Source: Bacteroidales bacterium
GTDB lineage: Bacteria > Bacteroidota > Bacteroidia > Bacteroidales > UBA10428
Reading direction: 5' to 3'
Length of the DNA: 64,000 nt
Assembly: GCA_016935355.1 (NCBI GenBank)
Contig: JAFGRC010000024.1
Span: 33,050-97,049 of the forward strand
Below the pieces are notes generated by a model. That model was not told where the DNA came from. It made no database searches and was given only the letters and a program-made list of their open reading frames with translations. The translations under genes and the position numbers were made by a program. This document shows, one piece after another, positions 39,593 to 48,015 of this stretch (within the stretch, counting starts at the first letter, position 1; each line of letters begins with the position of its first letter).

Positions 39593-40678
39593 ATGAATAT
39601 ATGTTTTTTTAACAGCAAAAGGGCATGGGGCGGCGGTGAAAAATGGCATTTTGATATGGCATCAGCATTGCTGGGCAAAGGATATCGTGTTGTGCTGATT
39701 GCCGGCATTCAATCGGATTTGATGATGAAGGCCCGGACCGCGAATATTCCCTGTTATCCGGTCAAAGTAACCAACATAAGCTTTCTGAACATTATCAAAG
39801 TTTTGAAACTGGTCCGTTTTTTCAGGCAGCAGAAGTATGAAACCATCATCATCAATCTTTCAGCCGACCTGAAGCTGGCAGGCATCAGTGCCAAAATGGC
39901 CGGGATCAGAAACATAATCTACCGGAGGGGCAGCGCAATACCCGTCAGAAATACCCTGTTCAACCGCTTTTTATTTCACCGGATCATTACAGGAATCATT
40001 GCCAATTCAGATGAAACAAAGCGCACCATTCTTCAGAATAACAGCAAGTTGTTCCCCCGGGAAAACATGATCACATTATACAACGGGGTCAATCTTGAAG
40101 CGCTTGACAGTCAGCCTGTGATCAAAATGTTTGACAGGAAAGAGAATGAAGTGGTGATTGGGAATGCTGGAAGACTGGTCCATCAAAAAGGGCAGCGATA
40201 CCTGGTCGAACTGGCTTCGATATTGAACAGGGAAGGTATTGATTTCAGGATTGTTGTGGCAGGAAACGGACCGCTTGAACCGCAACTTAAACAAATGGCC
40301 CTGCAAGCCGGAGTTCAGAACAGGATCACGTTCCTGGGTTTTGTCGTGAACATCAAAGCATTTATGGAGTATGTCGATATTTTCGTTCTCACCTCTTTGT
40401 GGGAAGGATTTGGTTATGTTCTTATCGAGGCCATGGCATGCCGGAAACCTGTCGTTGCATTCAATACCAGCAGCAATCCCGAAATCATCGTACAGAATGA
40501 AACCGGATATCTGGTCGGGTTGAAAAATATGGAGGAAATGGCAGCAATGGTCGACAAGCTGATAAAAGACCGTCCGTTACGGGAAGCAATGGGTCAAAAG
40601 GGTCGAAAACGCGTTGAAGAAGCCTTCGATATAAAAGTAAGCCAGTCCCGGTTCGAATCATTTCTCAGGAACTTATAG
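39593..40678 (+). CDS. group 1/family 4 glycosyltransferase
   Basis: NAGRLVHQKGQRYLVELASIL, VVAGNGPLEPQLKQMA, SLWEGFGYVLIEAMACRKPVVAF. Confidence 0.92.
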   Translation: MNICFFNSKRAWGGGEKWHFDMASALLGKGYRVVLIAGIQSDLMMKARTANIPCYPVKVTNISFLNIIKVLKLVRFFRQQKYETIIINLSADLKLAGISAKMAGIRNIIYRRGSAIPVRNTLFNRFLFHRIITGIIANSDETKRTILQNNSKLFPRENMITLYNGVNLEALDSQPVIKMFDRKENEVVIGNAGRLVHQKGQRYLVELASILNREGIDFRIVVAGNGPLEPQLKQMALQAGVQNRITFLGFVVNIKAFMEYVDIFVLTSLWEGFGYVLIEAMACRKPVVAFNTSSNPEIIVQNETGYLVGLKNMEEMAAMVDKLIKDRPLREAMGQKGRKRVEEAFDIKVSQSRFESFLRNL

Positions 40679-40754
40679 TATATCGTATCCCGTTATCCAC
40701 AACGCATTCCTTGCACATCATTACACCATTACACTGAAAACAATTATTTGATTT

Positions 40755-41519
40755 TCAGTTCTTCATGAAATTCATGAACAGGATTCTGCCAAGCAGATGG
40801 AGACGTTTATTGTGTATGCTGGAGTCTATTTTCTTTATCAGGCAATATATCCGGATTACGGGATACAATGGAATAAAATAAATCAGGGATGTGTTCTGCA
40901 ACTTATCAATTGAAATGTCGGCCAGTTTCAAACCATTCCTGAGCCCCAGGTTTTCATACTGGTTTATGGTCAGGGAGGATACGTGCTGAAGTCCATCATT
41001 CCTTTGATGGTCAAGTGCCTTGAAAGTATAAAAAAATCCGGAGAACAAAAATCTTATTCTCGATTTAAGCGATAATATATTGGGTGTGGAGAAAATCAGC
41101 CTCCCGCCTTTTTTAAGGATCCTGCCACACTCCCTGAAGAACATCTCATGATCGTGCACATGTTCCATGACCTCAACGGCAATAACCATATCAAATGAAG
41201 CGGCATCAAAAGGCATGTCTTCCCTCAGATCGACCTTATGGCAACTGAGCTGATCAAAAAAAAAGTTTTCCGGATACAAATCTGACGCGGTCACATCATA
41301 TCCGTCCTCCCACAGTCTTTGCGTGAATGCTCCGTGACCCGAACCGATTTCAAGGATCTTGGGATTGTCAAATGCTTTCAGCTCTTTCACCAGATAGGGA
41401 TAAAATGTTTCATGTATTCCGGGCATGGTAATGGGGACTACTTTCTTTTCCATAAGTTCTAACAATGGTTTCATAAGGTTCCGGCCTGACCTCCAAATAT
41501 ACATATTTAAGTTCGACAA
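40755..41519 (-). CDS. class I SAM-dependent methyltransferase
   Basis: ILEIGSGHGAFTQRLWEDGYDVTASDLYPEN, FDMVIAVEVMEHVHDHEMFFRECGRILKKGGRLIFSTPN. Confidence 0.9.
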   Translation of the reverse strand: MSNLNMYIWRSGRNLMKPLLELMEKKVVPITMPGIHETFYPYLVKELKAFDNPKILEIGSGHGAFTQRLWEDGYDVTASDLYPENFFFDQLSCHKVDLREDMPFDAASFDMVIAVEVMEHVHDHEMFFRECGRILKKGGRLIFSTPNILSLKSRIRFLFSGFFYTFKALDHQRNDGLQHVSSLTINQYENLGLRNGLKLADISIDKLQNTSLIYFIPLYPVIRIYCLIKKIDSSIHNKRLHLLGRILFMNFMKN

Positions 41520-41526
41520 GATTTGT

Positions 41527-41534
41527 TATTTTTG
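41527..41534 (+). promoter_or_regulatory. -7 element TATTTTTG upstream of NCS2-type permease
   Basis: Exact TAnnTTTG match 19 bp before ATG 41554. Confidence 0.45.
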
Positions 41535-41553
41535 TTCAGGAAGGATTGCAATC

Positions 41554-42849
41554 ATGATCGAGAAAATCTTTCACCTCCGGGATAAGAATACCACCATAAG
41601 GACGGAAACAGTTGCGGGTATCACAACTTTCATGACCATGGCTTATATTCTGGCCGTTAATCCACAAATACTCAGTGAAACCGGTATGGATCGCGGTGCC
41701 GTCTTTACTGCCACGGTCCTTGCTTCGGTAATTGCCATTTTCCTTATGGCTTTTTATGCCAATCTGCCTATTGCACTGGCACCCGGTATGGGCTTAAATG
41801 CTTTTTTTGCTTATACCGTTGTGATCAATATGGGTTACAGCTGGGAAATGGCATTAACCGCGGTATTTATTGAAGGTATTATTTTTATTTTACTCTCATT
41901 TTTTAAAGTCCGGGAAGCAATCGTAAACAGCATCCCGATAAATCTGAAACATGCCATTTCAGTCGGTATCGGTCTTTTTATTGCGCTGATCGGCCTGAGC
42001 AATGCTGGCATTATAACGGGCAATCCGTCCACACTGGTTTCCCTCGGAAATCTGTCTGATCCTGCAGTTTTGATGGCGCTTTCAGGTATTGTCTTAATCG
42101 GCGTTCTGCTCGTTTTAAAAATAAGAGGTGCCCTGATCATCGGGATCATCATCGTCACACTGGCCGGAATTCCTTTGGGGATTACACAAATACCGGAACA
42201 GGGAATCGTGGCCGCACCTCCTTCCCTCAGTCCGGTCTTCTTTCAATTCGATTTCCATAAAATTTTTGAGCCGGAGATGCTGATCGTAGTGTTTACATTT
42301 CTTTTTGTAGATATTTTTGATACCGTAGGGACACTCGTTGGTGTATGTTCCAAAGCAGGGCTGCTCGACAGTGGCGGAAACGTGCCAAGGGTAAGACGTG
42401 CATTGCTGGCTGATGCGGTAGGCACAACATGCGGAGCCATTTTCGGAACCAGTACCATCACATCTTATATCGAAAGTGCAGCAGGCATATCAGCAGGAGG
42501 CAAAACGGGACTGACGGCACTTGTCGTTGCCCTGTTGTTCATTGCTGCCCTGTTCCTGTCACCGGTTTTCCTGATGATTCCTTCATCAGCCACAACACCT
42601 GCACTCATCATCGTGGGATTGTTCATGATCAGTCCGGTTAAAAACATAAACCTCGGGGATTATTCCGAATCTATACCGGTTTTCCTGACCATAATCATGA
42701 TGCCTCTGGCATACAGTATTTCAGAAGGTATTGTCTTCGGCATATTTAGTTTTGTTTTATTAAAGCTTTTTACCGGCCACCGGAAAGAAATTTCTGTTGT
42801 AATGTATATTCTGTGTATTTTATTCATACTGCGACACCTGCTGCTGTAA
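41554..42849 (+). CDS. AzgA-type purine (adenine/guanine/hypoxanthine) permease
   Basis: EIFHLRDKNTTIRTETVAGITTFMTMAYILAVNPQIL and APGMGLNAFFAYTV. Confidence 0.94.
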   Translation: MIEKIFHLRDKNTTIRTETVAGITTFMTMAYILAVNPQILSETGMDRGAVFTATVLASVIAIFLMAFYANLPIALAPGMGLNAFFAYTVVINMGYSWEMALTAVFIEGIIFILLSFFKVREAIVNSIPINLKHAISVGIGLFIALIGLSNAGIITGNPSTLVSLGNLSDPAVLMALSGIVLIGVLLVLKIRGALIIGIIIVTLAGIPLGITQIPEQGIVAAPPSLSPVFFQFDFHKIFEPEMLIVVFTFLFVDIFDTVGTLVGVCSKAGLLDSGGNVPRVRRALLADAVGTTCGAIFGTSTITSYIESAAGISAGGKTGLTALVVALLFIAALFLSPVFLMIPSSATTPALIIVGLFMISPVKNINLGDYSESIPVFLTIIMMPLAYSISEGIVFGIFSFVLLKLFTGHRKEISVVMYILCILFILRHLLL

Positions 42850-42881
42850 ATTGTCCCCGAAAAATTATGATGATATAATTT

Positions 42882-42889
42882 TATCTTTG
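42882..42889 (+). promoter_or_regulatory. -7 element TATCTTTG upstream of PASTA protein gene
   Basis: Exact TAnnTTTG match 30 bp before ATG 42920. Confidence 0.45.
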
Positions 42890-42919
42890 CCTGATCGTTA
42901 ATATTTAATATCACTAATT

Positions 42920-43768
42920 ATGGTTTTCAATACAGTCAGACATTACATCAAAAGTATCATACAGTATATTTCTGAAAGAATAGTCCTCAGGAATTTAATA
43001 TTTGCCTTTCTGATCTTGATTGCGGGTGTATTTCTGATTCTGCAGATCCTCAAAATATACACCCGGCACAAACAGAACCTTTCAGTTCCCGATTTTACCG
43101 GTCTGACCCTGGAGGAAGCGAGTGATGCAGCTCTGAACCGGGATCTGAGAATCGAGGTATTTGATTCGGTTTATCTTTCCGATTTCGAACGCGGCACTGT
43201 TGTCGATCAACATCCGGCACCTGCTTTCAAGGTGAAAAAAAACCGGAAAATATTTCTTACCATGAATGCCGTCAATCCCGAGAAAATTGTCATGCCCGAT
43301 CTTGTTGCTCTCACATTCAGGCAGGCAAGGTCAAGACTTGAATCATTCGGACTGAAAACCGGAGATATCACATACGAACCCAATATCGGCGTTAACGTTG
43401 TGCTCGCCCAAAAAGTAAACGGCGTGAATGTCATTCCGGGAGATTCCATCATCAAAGGTGCATCTATAGACCTGGTGCTGGGTCAGGGCTTAAGTGAACA
43501 ACAAACAGGCGTTCCGAAACTGGTCGGACTTACCCTTGAAGAAGCAAAAATTATGGCATCTGACCGGTTTCTGACTATTGGTGCCGTTGTGCCGGATGCC
43601 ACCATTGTCACGGAAGAAGATGAAGCTGTGGCTAAAGTATTCAGGCAGGTACCGGGACCCGGACCGGAATCGACACTTGCACTGGGCTCTTCCATTGATA
43701 TCTGGCTTACACTTGACAGCATTAAAGTTCAGGAATCCATTCAAATCATTGATTCACTATTGAACTGA
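42920..43768 (+). CDS. membrane-anchored protein with three PASTA domains, no kinase domain
   Basis: TM segment then VPDFTGLTLEEASDAAL, MPDLVALTFRQARSRLESFGL, VPKLVGLTLEEAKIMA. Confidence 0.9.
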   Translation: MVFNTVRHYIKSIIQYISERIVLRNLIFAFLILIAGVFLILQILKIYTRHKQNLSVPDFTGLTLEEASDAALNRDLRIEVFDSVYLSDFERGTVVDQHPAPAFKVKKNRKIFLTMNAVNPEKIVMPDLVALTFRQARSRLESFGLKTGDITYEPNIGVNVVLAQKVNGVNVIPGDSIIKGASIDLVLGQGLSEQQTGVPKLVGLTLEEAKIMASDRFLTIGAVVPDATIVTEEDEAVAKVFRQVPGPGPESTLALGSSIDIWLTLDSIKVQESIQIIDSLLN

Positions 43769-45648
43769 TGTTACGGTGCAGGCATATGGGTTTAGTATTA
43801 TGCATCACACTGATTCATTTCAGTGCATCGGGACAGTCTCTGAAAGGTCTATCTGAAAACCAGGTGATCAAAAAATTCAGGTCTTCCGAATTTGGCTTTA
43901 AAAAATCAACAGCTGCTGCTGTTGAAAATACCCTGCCTTTTTTTGAAGACTTTTCAACATCATACGTTTACCCTGATCCCCTGAAGTGGGAGGACAGTCT
44001 GGCATTTATCAATACATCATTTCCTGTCGATCCTATGTCTGTCGGTGTGGCCACAATGGATGCCGTTGATTCGGACGGTAATATCTATGCAATTAACGAT
44101 TTCCCCGTATCATCCGATAAGCTCACTTCAAAACCTTTTAATCTTCAGGCATATGCCAATTCAGAGGACACTGTCATACTGAGTTTTTTTTATCAGTCGG
44201 GCGGCTTTGGTGAAGCTCCCGAAATCAATGACTCCCTGCTGCTTGAATTGTATTCACCCGCAGACGACCAATGGTATGGCATCTGGTTTGCAGTAAAAGA
44301 TACATTTACTGCCTTCGAACAGGTCATTTATTCCATTCCCGATACATTCTGTCAGGAAGGATTCAGGTTCAGATTCCGTAATTATACGAGCATGTCTGCA
44401 AACGATGTAATTGGTGGGAAAGGAGCGCTCAGCAATGTTGATTTCTGGAACATTGATTATATAATGATGAACACCGAATCCATCTCAAAGCACCAGTCCA
44501 TAAATGATATCTCCCTCGCTGACCCTCCAAAATACCTGCTTGATTTTTACGAGATCATACCCTGGAGCCACCTTAACGATGCCCAGAGCATCACGCGAAA
44601 CATGCTTCATTACACAATACGGAACCTTGAAAAAACAGGAGATTCAGTGAATATCGGAAGAAGTTATTATGTAAAGGACCTGCAATCAGGTTTTACTGAA
44701 TTTGCGGAACAATCATACGGCAAATTCGGACCGAACACACTGGAAAGAAGAAATGATCCGTTTTTTACACCTTTTGTCAATTCCGGCGATCATGATGAAG
44801 GTATACTGGAGGTGAGCGCATATCTGATTACACCGGCCAGTCAGTTCAAAGCAAATGATACGGCCAGGACATACCTGAATTTTAAAGACTATTATGCTTA
44901 TGATGACGGCATACCGGAATATGGTTTTGGCATTTCAGGAGAATCAACAAACGGAGCCATGCTTGCATACCGTTTCAGGGTTTATAAGCAGGATACCCTG
45001 AGCGCCATTGACATCTTTTTTAATAACACCCGCGATCAATATACTGCAGGTGAAAAATTTCATTTATGTGTCTGGGAAGATGAAAATGGGAAACCGGGAG
45101 AAATGATTTATATTTCACCTGAAACATTCACGCCTGAGCACAAAGGATTCCTCGATCCGGTGAGATATCCGGTTAACAGTGATGTGGATATGATCATTGA
45201 GGATTCGGTTCTGTACGTCGGATGGATGCAGCTTACAGAAGAGTTTCTCAATGTTGGATATGATGTAAACCGCAACAGCAGGGATAAGATATTTGTCAAC
45301 ATTACGGGTGAATGGTTCAATCCGGGTACAAGTATACTTCCGGGTTCACTGATGATCCGTCCGGTTTTTGGCAGTAAGGCAGTCGTGACACACACGGCTG
45401 AATATGATGAAAGTGATGCGGATATTATCATCTTCCCGAATCCTGCAAAGGACCTGTTGCATATCCTTGGGGAAAATCCCCTGATCAACCGGGCAATACT
45501 TTATGACGGACTCGGCAGACCTGTTTACTCGGCAGATGACGCATCGTTTCCCATCGATGTTTCTGTGTTTCCCTCCGGTATATATTATTTAAGGATCCGA
45601 TGGACAGACGGCAGCAGCATCAGTAAAAAGATCATCATCAGTCATTAA
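43768..45648 (+). CDS. secreted protein with T9SS type A C-terminal sorting domain
   Basis: Signal peptide; C-term IIIFPNPAKDLLHI...AILYDGLGRPVYS...FPSGIYYLRIRW...SKKIIISH. Confidence 0.9.
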   Translation: MLRCRHMGLVLCITLIHFSASGQSLKGLSENQVIKKFRSSEFGFKKSTAAAVENTLPFFEDFSTSYVYPDPLKWEDSLAFINTSFPVDPMSVGVATMDAVDSDGNIYAINDFPVSSDKLTSKPFNLQAYANSEDTVILSFFYQSGGFGEAPEINDSLLLELYSPADDQWYGIWFAVKDTFTAFEQVIYSIPDTFCQEGFRFRFRNYTSMSANDVIGGKGALSNVDFWNIDYIMMNTESISKHQSINDISLADPPKYLLDFYEIIPWSHLNDAQSITRNMLHYTIRNLEKTGDSVNIGRSYYVKDLQSGFTEFAEQSYGKFGPNTLERRNDPFFTPFVNSGDHDEGILEVSAYLITPASQFKANDTARTYLNFKDYYAYDDGIPEYGFGISGESTNGAMLAYRFRVYKQDTLSAIDIFFNNTRDQYTAGEKFHLCVWEDENGKPGEMIYISPETFTPEHKGFLDPVRYPVNSDVDMIIEDSVLYVGWMQLTEEFLNVGYDVNRNSRDKIFVNITGEWFNPGTSILPGSLMIRPVFGSKAVVTHTAEYDESDADIIIFPNPAKDLLHILGENPLINRAILYDGLGRPVYSADDASFPIDVSVFPSGIYYLRIRWTDGSSISKKIIISH

Positions 45649-45657
45649 TACGGCAGC

Positions 45658-46683
45658 ATGCAGGAAGAAACAAACGACCAGGCAGAACTTTATGAACATT
45701 ACAATTTCATTGCCGATAAGGGTCAGGGATTGCTGCGGCTGGACAAATTCCTTTCCAACAGACTGGAGCATGTGTCACGCAACAAGATCCAGAATGCAGC
45801 AAAAGCCGGCAATATACTTGTAAACAATCATGCCGCCAAACCAAGCTATAAAGTAAAACCCCTTGATGAAATAGCTGTTTTGCTTCCCTATCCGCACCGG
45901 GAATTCGAGCTCATACCTGAAAACATACCTGTTAATATATTGTATGAAGATGATTCCCTGATCGTGGTAAACAAAGACGCAGGAATGGTTGTCCATCCCG
46001 GTCACGGCAACTACACCGGTACTCTTGTAAACGCCCTGGCCTGGCATTTAAAAGACCTGCCCCTGTTTCAGAAAGGTGAAATCCGTCCGGGACTGGTCCA
46101 CCGCATAGACAAGGATACTTCGGGAGTCCTGGTAATTGCAAAAACCGAGCTGGCACTCAATAAACTGGCAAGGCAGTTTTACGAAAAAACTGTAGACCGC
46201 AGCTATCACGCTTTGGTTTGGGGCCGCTTCAGACAGGCTGAAGGGACCGTAACCGGAAACATTGGCCGGAGCATCAGGGACCGTCTGAAAATGCAGGTCT
46301 TTACCGATGCAGAATCCGGTAAACCCGCTGTTACACATTATAAAGTGATCGAGGACCTCGGTTATGTCAGTCTGGTTGAATGCAGGCTGGAGACCGGAAG
46401 AACCCATCAGATCAGGGTACATATGGCCCATATCAACCACCCTGTTTTCAATGATGAACGTTACGGAGGAAACAAGATCCTCAGGGGCACTACATTCAGT
46501 AAGTATAAGCAATTTGTTGACGACTGTTTTGCTTTGTTGCCCACACATGCACTCCACGCCAGATCACTGGGATTTCAACATCCTGAAACCGGACAGGACA
46601 TGTTCTTTGATTCGGAACTTCCCGGAAATATGCAACAGATAATTGAAAAATGGCGAAATTATTCAGGAAAGGTCATTGACTGA
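45658..46683 (+). CDS. rluD: RluD-family 23S rRNA pseudouridine synthase
   Basis: S4-like N-term; PGLVHRIDKDTSGVLVIAKTELALNKLARQF; ETGRTHQIRVHM. Confidence 0.95.
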   Translation: MQEETNDQAELYEHYNFIADKGQGLLRLDKFLSNRLEHVSRNKIQNAAKAGNILVNNHAAKPSYKVKPLDEIAVLLPYPHREFELIPENIPVNILYEDDSLIVVNKDAGMVVHPGHGNYTGTLVNALAWHLKDLPLFQKGEIRPGLVHRIDKDTSGVLVIAKTELALNKLARQFYEKTVDRSYHALVWGRFRQAEGTVTGNIGRSIRDRLKMQVFTDAESGKPAVTHYKVIEDLGYVSLVECRLETGRTHQIRVHMAHINHPVFNDERYGGNKILRGTTFSKYKQFVDDCFALLPTHALHARSLGFQHPETGQDMFFDSELPGNMQQIIEKWRNYSGKVID

Positions 46684-46782
46684 TATTGCTGATCATACCG
46701 GATTCAGTTTATTCATAGTACCTCCGGACAAAAGAATTTATTCCATGTATATTGTTATATAAAGAAATCTGCTGCAAGGAAT

Positions 46783-46986
46783 TTAATGATACTTCTCACC
46801 AAGTTCCTTAAGTTTCCTCCGCAAATCATGCAACTCATGATCCCTGATGCTTTCCCTCACTTCGGTGTACAATTTCAGAAGATCAGCCAGTTCCTCATCC
46901 TTACCCAGCTTTTGCTCAAACTCTCTTTTCTCCTCATCGCTGAGCGATCCATCCAGGTAATCTTCAACCATCCTCGATTTTTTCAT
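46783..46986 (-). CDS. 67-aa small protein overlapping the upstream sigma-factor gene; putative minimal anti-sigma-like partner
   Basis: MKKSRMVEDYLDGSLSDEEKREFEQKLGKDEELADLLKLYTEV resembles anti-sigma N-termini; overlaps sigma gene by 23 bp. Confidence 0.65.
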   Translation of the reverse strand: MKKSRMVEDYLDGSLSDEEKREFEQKLGKDEELADLLKLYTEVRESIRDHELHDLRRKLKELGEKYH

Positions 46987-47560
46987 TTCTCAATTCTTGA
47001 TAACCATAAGTAGCTTGTATTTTTTTCATTAAGGTTAATCTGCAGCGGTAACACCGGTTTTTTGTGTGTTGTTCATTCTTAAATCCCATGATGCGCGTAA
47101 TCTCCCGGATCGACCTGCCTTCGTGGAACAGTGTCAGGATCTTCTGACAGTTCTGGCTCATTTTTTCAAATATGCTCCTGTACAGAAAAAGTCGTTCATT
47201 GTGATCGTATATTTCTGCGACATCCGATCCATGATCAATGCATTCTTCTTCAAGGATGAATTGATCAACTTGTTTTTGCCTTTTTTTCAGTTCCCTGAGC
47301 CATAATATCCTGGAAACAGAATGAATATAGGTTTTTATGGAACAGGTTAACCTGAAACCGTCATCCCTGAATTTCTGAAACAGGATCATAATGGCATTCT
47401 GGAAAATATCCTTCGCGTCATCATCCGAGCCGTTGTTTTTAATGACAAAGAATCTGACAGACTGATAATACAGTGCATATAAACGACTGATGACTTTTTC
47501 ATCGCGTGAAATGAGTCCGTTGATCAGATCGCTTTCTGTAAAATTATGAGAATGTTTCAA
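46964..47560 (-). CDS. ECF-like sigma-70 family RNA polymerase sigma factor
   Basis: DAKDIFQNAIMILFQKFRDDGFRLTCSIKTYIHSVSRILWLRELKKR (region 2) and HEGRSIREITRIMGF (region 4). Confidence 0.85.
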   Translation of the reverse strand: MKHSHNFTESDLINGLISRDEKVISRLYALYYQSVRFFVIKNNGSDDDAKDIFQNAIMILFQKFRDDGFRLTCSIKTYIHSVSRILWLRELKKRQKQVDQFILEEECIDHGSDVAEIYDHNERLFLYRSIFEKMSQNCQKILTLFHEGRSIREITRIMGFKNEQHTKNRCYRCRLTLMKKIQATYGYQELRNEKIEDG

Positions 47561-48015
47561 TGCTTTATGCTGTTAACGGGTAAAAAGTAACCCTTTCAAT
47601 TAAAAAAATAAAAATTGCTGATTACATTATAAAATAATGTACCATTTTTAAAATGGAACTGCATATCAATACATTTGCATTTATTAATATTTCAAATATA
47701 CAATTGAATTATAATTTAATACAAATATTTACATTGTTTTCTTTACATATTTATGATTTTTTCATCTGTTTTAGACAGGAAGGTTCACCATTTGCCGACC
47801 TGATCTGATGCATCCAGGAAAAATTTTCATCTGATGTACACCTGCCGGCATCAAAAGTTATATCCTCAAAAGAGAAAAACAATATTGAAAAATTGATTAT
47901 TTTTATAAATGTGTCCGCATTCAGGATTGTTCACTTTCCGCAGGAATTGCATTATAATTTCTTCGTAAACCCTGAAACGTGACCATATTCACAGGAATGA
48001 TCAAACGATTGCATC

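Noticed and set aside
40640-40678. tRNA T-loop-like GGTTCGAATC
   Set aside because: Lies in the coding end of a glycosyltransferase; no cloverleaf-forming arms seen.
40733-40759. Inverted repeat ACTGAAAA-N11-TTTTCAGT between convergent genes as a terminator
   Set aside because: Weak AT-rich stem with a large loop, overlapping a stop codon; too weak to call.
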